Source: Tanytarsus gracilentus (lineage: Eukaryota > Arthropoda > Insecta > Diptera > Chironomidae). From it: a DNA stretch of 64,000 nt. The position numbers and the translations under genes were made by a program. Positions 48,644 through 58,413 of the stretch are shown piece after piece. The stretch is from the NCBI GenBank assembly GCA_038502055.1, contig JAXRKN010000041.1:3267501-3331500 (forward strand), given 5' to 3'. Under the pieces are notes generated by a model. It was not told the origin of the DNA, did no database searches, and was given only the letters and a program-made list of their open reading frames with translations. Positions within the stretch are counted from its first letter, which is position 1. Each line of letters begins with the position of its first letter.

Positions 48644-51600
48644 GTGAGTTTAATGTGGGATAAAAACTTTTTAAAAATTATCTAAAATTTTTAAAAAATA
48701 AATTGATGAGTTTCCACCCCTTGGATTATTATTTTTTGAGAAAACACGCAAAAATCCATTATACAGATGCCAAAACAAAAATCATATTCATAAATAATAT
48801 TTTTTTACCTGGGCATTCGGATGGCATCTCCATAAATATAAAATTTTAAAGAATTCTTACGAAATAAATTTAATCCTCTTGATATACTCAACAATATAAT
48901 TCATCAATCTTAAAGCCTTCAATTAGAAAGTAAGTCAACAAACAACACGATAAAAATTCCGCGGGAATGACCAGGAAGAGAGAAAAATATTTTCATATTT
49001 CTTTTTTTTTCTATCGCAACTCTTTTTACGCACACATTTCTTGGCTCTCGCGAGATCATGCGCTGCCGTCTTGTTGTTATGCTAAAAATATCATTTAAGA
49101 TAAAAAAAATATCTCTCTCGCAATAAACAATCTCAGATGATACATGCGGTGAAATGTATGTGTTTGCAAACGTTTTCTGTTCATTAATTTTATGCGGTTT
49201 TTGTATGCACTTGAGGCTTAAAATTTACATCACTTCCTCCTGTCCCATTCTCTATCGAAATGTGGCAAAATAACAAAGCACGTTTTCATGGTAATGAGCT
49301 TAAAGTATAATTTACATCACAACTGAGCAAATAACTCGGCCAGGATGAATTTCACAATGGAAAGAGTCAAAAAATATTAGCATATAATTTTAAAATGGAT
49401 ATCCATGGAGCATCAAAAGAACCACTTGCCCTCGTCCGTGTTGCATTAGCATAAATTTTCAATCAATTCACAATTTTTTCTCCTCTCCATAGCGGAAATT
49501 GCTCGCTCGTGTATTGTCATTGATATATTTAAATTGACCGTTGCTGATGATCCTGAAATCGATAGTGGACAATGGCTGATGGCGATGATAAAAAGGGATA
49601 TCGGAAATAAATCATCAGATATTCATACAAAATTTTCATTGTGTGACAACTCTTTTTTTTCATTCTCACTCAACACTCTTTTTTCCGCAAGACAAACACA
49701 AACAGGAATTTGCATAATTTTTTACTTGCCTTCGTTAGACAAAAATGAAATGAGATAAAAATCCTTTTATTGCCCGCAATGCTGATTTATTTCATCTCCG
49801 CATTTAGATTTTTTTGTGCCGTATCATCAAATCTACCTTTCATCTACGCATTCACAAAAATTTGCGGTTGAAGTTTTAATAACCACTACATTGCTTGAAT
49901 TTATTGCTACAATGAGAATATTTCAATCTTAGCGGTTGAGATCACAAAACCATAAATTTGACCTTTGGGTTACTACTCTTGAGGTCACGCCATAAATTCT
50001 TGAATTATATGCAGAAATATTTTTATGTGATTAAGGTGACCAATGTCATGCTGATATGTCGATGAATTTCTGCAAACATAAAGATAATATGCAATAAATT
50101 CGATTCATGACCGGAAAATATAAAAGTTCATGGTCACGAAGACAAAAATATATTTTGTGATTGAAGAGCCAGAAATGACAAAGTTGGAAAATAAAGCAAG
50201 GAGAGGAAACTTGAATTCTGCTTTTTTGAAAGTTTCATCTTGTTATTTTATTTTTAAAATTTCAAACAAAATTCTCAATTATTTCCTTCCCTTGCTTAAT
50301 ATATCACAAAAGAAATTAATTTGTGCAACGGAAGAGGTTTTACGGCGGAAGAGCTTGAAATTTGCGACACCATGTGTCATCTAATATATATTCCAAATAA
50401 AAATATGCCAGATGCGCATTTGGCATCATTTTTATTAGCGTGCCTCTTAATTCACTGTTATAAAGCAAAATTGTTGACCTTCATTTTGATTAATTTTCAA
50501 ACATTTAAGCCGATGATGTTTGAATTACATTCAAATGATCATCGATGAACAAACAAATTCGAGTGTGATGTTTTTAACGACCTCACACACGCATGCACAT
50601 ATGATAATCATCAAACGAGCAATTAACATTTCATAGGCAAAAAAGCAATTAATCATTTTGGGCTTAATTGAAACGATTTGGAAACTATTGGGAGGAAATT
50701 TTTTAATTTGTCGCAGAGATCGGCTGCATGCCGTTCGCACATTAGAACCCGGCGTGCTGCCTCATAAAATGTTGTTTACATTAATCACTAAACAATTTCC
50801 GAATAGCATTTTTTTCATGTCAGATTGTTTAGACGAAAAAATTCCTTTGGGGCGTGGAGACAAAAAAATCAATTAATAGCAAAGAAGTGACAAAAGAAAA
50901 ATGTTTACAGTGTCAGCGGCACTAATCATCCAACAATTTTATTCATTACTTTTTTATTAATCTCTCACAATATACAGATGATGGTCGACTGCCGCAAAAT
51001 TATCCAGTCATTGTTTTCCTACACGAGTCGTTCGAATGGAATTCTGGTAATCCTTATGATGGCTCTATTTTGGCAAGCTACGGACAAGTCATTGTCATAA
51101 CATTGAATTATCGACTCGGAGCGTTGGGTAAAATTTTCTTTTTATTTTCAGTGCATGATAAGGGATTATGGCAATATTGAGTCGTGATTGTAAACTGTGA
51201 AAATTTATTTTTTTACAAAACCTTCGATTTTTTTGTGTAAATATTTTTCATTTTCATAAATTGAACATTCCGAATGAATATGAATGAGTTTGAACTTTTT
51301 TATGACCATATTGATTATTAAAAAATAATTCAAACGTTTTCAGTTCGAAAAAGTTTTTAAAATAGTGGATTTAAATTTAATCCTTGGATCAAAATAAAAT
51401 TTAATCTTTAGATTAAAATTAATTTTAATTCTAAAAGAACAATTAAGACTATTAATTTTTTTTTCAACCAAACAGCAAGGATCAAAAACCCCATTTATAG
51501 ATCCTTGACCTCAGAGCATTGACATTGAGAATTATACTTAATTCGAACATTGAATTTTCCCTTATCGTACACTAAAAAATCCCACACAGTCATTTTCACA

Positions 51601-54600
51601 TATTTTACAGGATTCATGAAACCGGGATTAAAAGATCAATCCGTAGCAAATTTTGGTCTTCTCGATATCATCGCCGCTCTCCAGTGGATTAAAGAGAACA
51701 TTGAAGCGTTTGGCGGCAATAAAAACTTAGTCACCATCCTAGGTTACGATCACGGTGCAATTCTTGCAAATTTTCTAATGATTTCGCCCGTCGCCAGCGG
51801 ACTTTTTCATCGAACAATTTTAATGTCGGGTTCGGCACTTTCGGATTGGGCATTAAATTATAATCCACAACAGATTACGCTTCAAGTGGCGAAAAAGCTC
51901 AATTGCCCTATCGAGGATTCACAGCTCGGTGATTGCTTGCGTAAGAAGAAGTATGATGAAATTACCAACATAAGCGTTACTGTCGATTCAGAGTTTCTAA
52001 CAATTTTCGGCCCCATTGTCGATGGCTTGGTGGTGCCAAGTGATCCGGATGAAGGTAATAATAATAATGAACCGCATAATTGTACCTTTGTGATTATCTC
52101 TCGATTTAATTTTCTAGTTATGGCACATAGTGAGTCGTTCAGTCGCTTCGATATGCTGTTTGGTCTCACAGAGCTGGAATCTTATTTTGCACTCGGTAGA
52201 AATGCAATCCAGAATGGCATGAGTCAAACCGACCGTGACTACTACATTCGAAATTATTTGTCAACCCGCTTCGATAAGCGTCTCGAAGTCGCATTTCTAT
52301 CGACGCTCAGAGAGTACAACACATTTCACAAGACAAAAACCATGTCCTTCGCGCAGCATCGCGATATGCTGCTGGAAATTTTATCGGATGCAAGAGTTGC
52401 CGCTCCATTAAGTAAGAATTCTATTTTAGTTATTTATTGGAACTATCGAAGATTAAGTTTTTTTGCTATAAAATTTTTAAACTAGCAAAAATGCTATAAA
52501 TTATTATTAATTGAGCATTTGCTATAAAATTTTCATATTTTAGCAAAAATGCTATAAAATTAATTTTAAATTAAAATTTATCAATTAATTTCACATCCTC
52601 AATTTCACAGTACAGACGGGCATTAATCTCTCAAAGCGTAATCCACGCTGTTACATGTATGTTTTTGCCCACAATGCAGAGTCCGGCGAGCATGGAACAA
52701 TCTCGCAATCAATACACGGTGAAGATTTGCCGTTTGTTTTCGGTGCGCCTCTGGGTGATGTTGGCCCATTTGGAATGGATTATAGCCCCGAAGAACGATT
52801 GTTATCGGAAGCAATGATGAGATATTTTACGAATTTTGCTAAAACTGGAAATCCAACTGTTCCGTGGCAGCATCGTTTTCATAATCTCAACCCGAGCGAT
52901 TGGGATAGATTTGATGTCGATTGGCAGGAGTTCAATGAGGTCAATCAACATTATTTACTCGTAAGCACAGAGCCAGTGGTCGCTCAACGCTATCGACATA
53001 GCTTTGCGAAATTTTGGAATGAAGGACTGAACGATGTGATGGTGAATTCCCTAAATCAACAAAGTCATGGAAATTTCGGTAAGCTCTCAAACTCACCCGC
53101 CACGCCAAGGACAATACCGACAGGTCAGATAAGCGTATATCCAATTAAGGTTGAAATTGAGAGGCCAACAAAGGATCCCATTCATGAGCTACGCAATCGA
53201 TTAAAGGATTCACCTTCCCTTCAACATTCACCGCGCTATCATCTTTCGACATCTACAGAGTCCATCAATTACGAGCACATGCCAATGGAAGACGAGCAGC
53301 AGCAACTTTTCACATCCGAAACGACCACACTTTACCTGTTGATATGCGTCATTGTCACATTTCTTGCCGTGAATATGGTCGCTCTCTTCATCTATCTTTA
53401 TCGTCGAAATAAAAAAATTAAACGAAAATATGACAATGCAAATATTTTCGATGCGGTGAGCGAAGATAAGAGATCAAAGTTTAATGATACCGACGACAGT
53501 TTCATTCTCGACATTCTTCGCAAATCGAGCAACAATACGTACGAATCAGTGAAACGTCACTCGCCGATAAATGGTTACGGGGGAATTGGAAATCGACAGA
53601 CGAGCACGAGCACCGTTGATACGCATACAAAAGTTAGTGATTGGATTTGCAGTGCACCCCGTCAACCGCAACCAAACTCATCATTTTCATCGAACACATT
53701 AAGCTCGAAAAAGGAGAAGGTGAGCGTGTCGATTGACGCGACACCGCAAGCGAGAAGCAATAGCATACTGCGACAGGAGCCGATCGAAGTGACAAAAGCA
53801 AAAACACTAGATTATGCTTGGACAGTTGGCGGCAACAAGATGCTCGTGTGCCAGGAGGTCGAAATGGATGTGTCGATGATTGATGAAATTCCCTTTAGGG
53901 CATCGGCACGTTGCTGCTCAATCGAAGATGACGGCGACTCGAGTTGTTGCTCATGCTCGACTTTTTCGCACTGTGAAGAGTGTGCGATGAATCGTGCATA
54001 TGACTCGATGAAAATGCCATATCATCAGATTTGTAATGCTCTGCATGAGGAAGAGATTACGAGTTTTATTGATAAGACGGGTGTGCCTGAAGATGTGAAT
54101 GTAACATCTCGAGAATCATCCGAGAGATGTCCATTATCGCACGAAGAGTCTCTCAAAGTGATTCAGAAAATGAATTGTCCAAAAGTATTGCCAAGCTATC
54201 CTGAAAATGTACAACTCAATGACGCTACTAAGCGACGATCTCTTCAAGTGCCTCCGCAATATTATCAAATACATGGTGACATTTACAACTGTGTCCTTCC
54301 ATCGTCGCTAAGACCTGAACCACCTCCTCGGTTGTCGTCGACACTCGGTCGTTCACACGGCGACAGATCAAGTTACTTTATGACGAAACCTGAGAAGGCT
54401 CAAGAGCCTACTTCGACTGAAAATTCCACGCCAACGCAATCAAATACATTGATTGTCGGTCCAATTGTTCCTAAACCCGAAAACATCTACATGTCAATGC
54501 AGAGAAGAAAGTCACTAAGCAGACAAAATTCCACCACTTCATCACACACATCCGACGGCTGTGACAATGCCATCATCAATCAAGAACATTCATCATGTGT

Positions 54601-54865
54601 AAATGAACGAGTTGCTGCTGTTGCGAGCAACGATGACAATCCAACAGAGCATTTATACTCGGAAATAATTAAAAATTCTCGAGTAAAGCAACCGCAAGAT
54701 AAAATCTGCTCAATCTCGACTGGCAGCGATACCTCTCCGGGACATAAACCGCATCAACAACATCTCGAACGTCGCAAATCATCATCAAATAATTCCCAAG
54801 AAAGCAATTCATCGACATCGTCGTCGGAATCGAGTACGGGAACGACAATAAGAAAAATTAATTAA
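47932..54865 (+). CDS. Neuroligin B, long-tailed synaptic adhesion receptor (5 exons, 1284 aa)
   Basis: Spliced coding sequence: 47932-48643, 50978-51127, 51611-52054, 52118-52411, 52611-54865. All introns are GT-AG; the total is 3855 nt, exactly 1285 codons with TAA. Seen: signal peptide (about 1-18); polar Ser-rich extension (19-122); cholinesterase-like ectodomain (about 125-680) with SEDCLYLN, ESFEWNSGNPYDGS and NYRLGALG; nucleophile elbow GYDHGA at 332-337, with Asp334 in place of Ser; Glu456 and His569 kept; membrane span about 774-797; tail of about 487 residues rich in Ser, with a Cys cluster and ITSFID. Family knowledge: neuroligins bind neurexins across the synapse, and long tails occur in some insect neuroligins (Nlg1/Nlg3 types). 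I cannot assign the paralogue number. The tail ends RKIN, with no obvious PDZ ligand. Confidence 0.94.
48644..50977 (+). other. Neuroligin B intron 1 (2.3 kb)
   Basis: AT-rich intron in the same position and phase as intron 2 of neuroligin A. A GC-richer patch lies at about 50710-50765; nothing else recognised. Confidence 0.85.
50978..51127 (+). CDS. Neuroligin B exon 2
   Basis: Residues 238-288: DDGRLPQNYPVIVFLHESFE, then WNSGNPYDGSILASYGQVIV and ITLNYRLGALG. Acceptor TATACAG|AT, donor TTGG|GTAAAA, phase 1 on both sides. Position and phases match neuroligin A exon 3. This exon is too short and stop-flanked to show as an isolated long frame. Confidence 0.95.
51128..51610 (+). other. Neuroligin B intron 2 (483 bp)
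   Basis: Non-coding AT-rich intron, with a palindromic AT stretch around 51370-51440. Ends TATTTTACAG. Confidence 0.9.
51611..52054 (+). CDS. Neuroligin B exon 3: degenerate nucleophile elbow
   Basis: Residues 288-436: FMKPGLKDQSVANFGLLDII, QWIKENIEAFGG, then TILGYDHGAILANFL with Asp334 where active esterases have Ser, HRTILMSGSALSDWAL, and FGPIVDGLVVPSDPDE. Acceptor TTTTACAG|GA. The proposed donor is GAAG|GTAATA. The reading frame runs on through the next intron, so the exon end was chosen by splice signals and family likeness. Confidence 0.9.
52055..52117 (+). other. Neuroligin B intron 3: 63-bp stopless intron
   Basis: Begins GTAATAATAATAATG and ends in a T-rich tract TTTAATTTTCTAG. Length 63 is a multiple of three and the frame has no stop, so translation could read through. 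Removing it joins DPDE to VMAHSESFSRFDMLFGLTE, which is how I remember related neuroligins reading; keeping it inserts 21 residues (GNNNNEPHNCTF...) found in no neuroligin I know. I infer a real intron that may sometimes be retained. Confidence 0.78.
52118..52411 (+). CDS. Neuroligin B exon 4
   Basis: Residues 436-534: FDMLFGLTELESYFALGRN with Glu456 aligned to the catalytic Glu, then QTDRDYYIRNYLSTRFDKRL and MLLEILSDARVAAPL. Acceptor TTTCTAG|TT, donor TTAA|GTAAGA, phase 1. Confidence 0.92.
52412..52610 (+). other. Neuroligin B intron 4 (199 bp)
   Basis: Starts GTAAGAATTC, ends AATTTCACAG. It contains two near-identical copies of a block bounded by TTTGCTATAAAA and TAGCAAAAATGCTATAAA (see the repeat entry). 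Confidence 0.93.
52461..52559. repeat. Duplicated hairpin block in intron 4
   Basis: Two direct copies, 52461-52500 and 52518-52559, each about 40 bp. Each carries an internal inverted repeat (TTTTGCTA or TTTGCTA paired with TAGCAAAA) and ends GCAAAAATGCTATAAA. Confidence 0.85.
52611..54865 (+). CDS. Neuroligin B exon 5: end of ectodomain, membrane span, long tail
   Basis: Residues 534-1284 plus TAA. QTGINLSKRNPRCYMYVFAH; ISQSIHGEDLPFVFGAPLGD with His569 aligned to the catalytic His; RYFTNFAKTGNPTVPW ends the fold. The stalk (about 680-773) is Pro/Ser-rich. Membrane span 774-797 (LYLLICVIVTFLAVNMVALF) is followed by basic RRNKKIKRK. The tail carries a Cys cluster (seven Cys within about 29 residues, coded near 53908-53990), ITSFID at 1016-1021 (a fit to the WAVE-complex motif hydrophobic-x-S/T-F-x-x), LYSEII and a Ser-rich end. 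Acceptor TTCACAG|TA. Confidence 0.94.
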
Positions 54866-57800
54866 AAGACTTCGATGTTGAATGTCTACGGGGAGCTGAA
54901 GTGAATTGCAATTCACTTTAAGTATTTAGTGTATCACTGAATTGGATTAGAAAGAGATGATGAAATGGATTTGAAGCGACATGCGAGAAAATTTAGTGCT
55001 TCAACTATGATTTAAGTATTAAAAAAATCTTTTTTCATATCACGTAAATAAGCAACAACAGACTTAATATTTTTCGTAGAATTAAATTTTTTAAGCCTTT
55101 TAAGTTCACTGAAATATGAAAAAAATTAATTTGAAATTTTAATGGATGCAACATTGTTTGGAAATGAGATTATGCGATGCGTTTTACACGGTATGTGAAT
55201 TTTTTTCTTATGGTTGGAATTATTTAATCTCGGATTAAAAACAAATCAGGGTTTAAAATTATTTTAATTAAAATATTAATCAAAGATTTAATTTTAATCT
55301 TTAAATTTTTCAATTAAAATATTCTAAATTAATTAGTCAAAATTTTTAAAAATTTAACTTTATTTTACAATCCTTGAAGCGGCTCAATTAAGCCTTTGAA
55401 TAATCTACCGAAGCATCCAAGCATCGCTCAATAATTCAATTTAATGTATATGGGTGCAGATTTATTCACATTTTTTTCCATCAATCCTATACGAGGAGAT
55501 TAACTTTAAGCTCATAATGTGCAATACACGTAAAAGTGAAATCTTTGTAGCAATCACGATTTTTATAGCATGAAAATAAAAAATACTTTTATAAAAAAAA
55601 TATCATTAAAATTGATGGATTTTTAGTTGTTTTTCACACTGAAATCGATAAAGATGCGAAAGACTTTTGAAATATTTTTCTCAAGCTATTTTTGACAGCA
55701 TCGGCCTTTTCATTATTTCAGTGTCACGCACGCGATATTTTGTTACGCTTCGCTGCCAAAATGATTGATTTTCTTCTAAGAAAATTTCTTTTGTCTAATT
55801 AACGATTCGGAGAAGGTAAGGGCAAAAATTTTTGGTTTTTGAGCCAGTAAATAAAGTCATCTTAATGAACTCTCGAATGAATTTAATTATTAAAATATTC
55901 ATTGAAAATTATGGCACTCAAGAAGCAAAAAAAAATAAAAGCCAAAGAATGACTCTAAAATATTTTTCAACAGTCAGTTGATGGAAAATTTAAATTATTA
56001 TAAAGTGCGCCATCTATTGGGAGTTTTTTGCTGAAGGAACGAAATGAAAAACATTTGTAGGGATCTGAAAAACATTTTGAATTTAAATTTTTCGGGTCCG
56101 TTAATAAATTAAAAATATTTAATTTTTTAAATTAATCATTTAATGGAAATTTCTTTAAAATAGTTTTGTAGATATTTACATTTTTGATTTTGTTGACTTG
56201 AAAAATTTTGAATGATCCTTTGAAATTTTATTTGCGTGAAAAATACTCAAAACTTTTTAACTCAAATGAGCAAAAAACTCTCCAGACGCACATTAAAGTT
56301 TTAACCGTCCATCAACCACTCGTACACTGCAAGTTTCAACCGCAAATCCTGTACATGACAGCTCTTTAGCGCACATTAGAGCATGTACGTTTTTCTTTTT
56401 TTCTGCCATGATTTTTCAACCACAGCTTGCAAAAATTTAAGCAAAATTTGCGAAGAACCCTTATATTTTTTAATTGGCCATTTAGAAGCTCAAGTGCAAG
56501 GGGCATAAAATCCAATTTATTCTGAAGGCGAAAGACTTGTTTATTTCTTTTTAATTATTCACTAATAAGCATTATTCGTGAAGGAATATTGTAATACCTT
56601 TTAATTGCTTCTAAGAATTTTAGAAAAACAAAAAACATTTTCTAAGAATAAACAAATCATTTTTAAATGCAAAAATCCTTCAATGCTTGCTTTAAAAATC
56701 CATCAATTTATTATGTGTGTAAAACTGATCGCTGCAACATTTCCCTGGAGAGTGAGAAAATATTTTACGACAAAATTTCTCTCCCAATTTATTATTGCAA
56801 TAATAATGTGAATTTACTTTATGACCGAAGTGTTTATATTTATTGAACCCTCACAACTCCTTTTTTTATTCATGTTTATATGCGAGTTCGATATTCGACG
56901 GGCGGAAGGATGAAGATACGATAAGAGGACATGTGCGATGGTTTATGGAAAGTGAAGGGACAATTTGTAAAACATGTGAGATATTAAAATTATTTTTTTG
57001 ATTAAATTTTAACAATAAAAAAATAAAATTTTTAATTCCATCACTCTCAGTTGTCCCTAGTTTTTTTATATGTTTATCTAATTATTCATGTGCTCATAAT
57101 ATTTATTCTTAGCGCAAGGCATGGAATGCACACATACACAGCACATCTCTCTAATAATATTTATTTTATTTTCGAAGTCTCTCTCTCGCAATTGACAATC
57201 AGCTACATACGGACTCACACATATCTCGCAATCCGAAATAAAACAAATGTCCGAAGGCCAAAATACTATTACCTTAATCAATTTTGTGCCATTTCATTGT
57301 GCATCAATTTTTGTGTTATATCAATTTGTACTTGTGCTTTCTTTTTTCCATCAGCTTCCGCATATGCGAGCTGAAAAAAAGTAAATAGTAAATAAAGCGC
57401 ATCGTTGTGTGCGTGTAAAACTTTTAGTTTTATGGCATTCGGAGAGAATAAGGGCAGAGAAAGGACGAAATGGCTCAATATTTATAGCAGATGTATCGTA
57501 ACATCAGGGGATGAGACACCCACCGTGAAATTGGAAATGGATTTTGTGCCTAAAAATAGAATTCAATCGTTCATCTACGTGCTTCGAGGGCGCTGGTACC
57601 TAACTCAATAATATTCGAGTGCATTTGACACGATCGGATGTGCTCTCATGAAAGTTTGACATTCTTTATGAACTTTTTGTTGTAAACAAGCATGATGATT
57701 AAGTTACTTGAAGCTCCGTGCGTGAAAGCTCAACTTGACTTGGATTGAAGATTTTTCAAAGAGCTTTTGAAGTTTTTGAAATTAAATTTTTAAATTTGAC

Positions 57801-58319
57801 CTATTTGAAAATATTTTTTAGACATTTCTTCACCAACATGTTCAACCCCATTTTCATCTCAAATAACAATAAAATAAAAAAGAAAAATTTCAGCATCATC
57901 GAGCACATGAAAAGAGTGAACAAGAAACTGCTCGAAGATAATAAAGAAGCGGTGTCAAATTACGCTTAATTTAATTTTGATTATATATCTAGACGCGCTC
58001 ACACAAAGTTCCCTTTTTCTTTATTATCACTCTAAGGCATATAGAGAGAGAGAGGAAGTCGAGAAGGCGTCGTGTGTACATACAATATAAATGTAGAAGA
58101 ATTTCGGTGTCAATTTGATTTTATCATTCGAGTGCTAATAAAGAAAGTAAAGTGAAGACAAAATTTTGAAGTAGAGTTGGAGAATGTGAGACTGATTTTT
58201 TTTGAAAAAAATTGAGAAAAAGTTTTTTATTAAAAAAATAATTTTTTCAATCGCATTCAAGGGTTGGAAAAGCTTCAAATCAAAAAATATTGAGAAAAAT
58301 CTCAGTAAAAAAGCTTCAT
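54866..58319. other. Region downstream of neuroligin B
   Basis: 3' UTR of neuroligin B followed by AT-rich intergenic DNA. Open frames up to about 107 codons (57051-57374, plus) show no domain and sit in low-complexity sequence. No gene supported. Confidence 0.65.
55575..55580 (+). promoter_or_regulatory. Candidate polyadenylation signal of neuroligin B
   Basis: AATAAA about 710 bp past the stop codon. A further AATAAA lies at 55850-55855. Either could be used; AT richness makes chance matches frequent. Confidence 0.25.
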
Positions 58320-58413
58320 AAAAAATCTCAAGAAAACTTTAATAAAAAAGCTCAAGAAAGATTTCATAAAAAATCTTAAAAAGGTTTCATAAAAAAGCTC
58401 AAGAAAGCTTTCA
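58320..58413 (+). repeat. 24-bp tandem repeat, about four units
   Basis: Units at 58320-58343, 58344-58367, 58368-58390 and 58391-58413 follow the pattern AAAAAAGCTCAAGAAAG plus TTTCAT, with 23-24-bp spacing and moderate divergence. More degenerate copies may extend left to about 58282. Confidence 0.8.

Noticed and set aside
51550..52485. Reading neuroligin B as one uninterrupted frame through 52055-52117 and past 52411
   Set aside because: The frame runs into intron 4 sequence after SDARVAAPL, and the 63-bp stretch breaks a conserved block; spliced reading restores both.
52623..53144. Minus-strand open frames opposite neuroligin B exon 5
   Set aside because: Antisense shadows with no domain.
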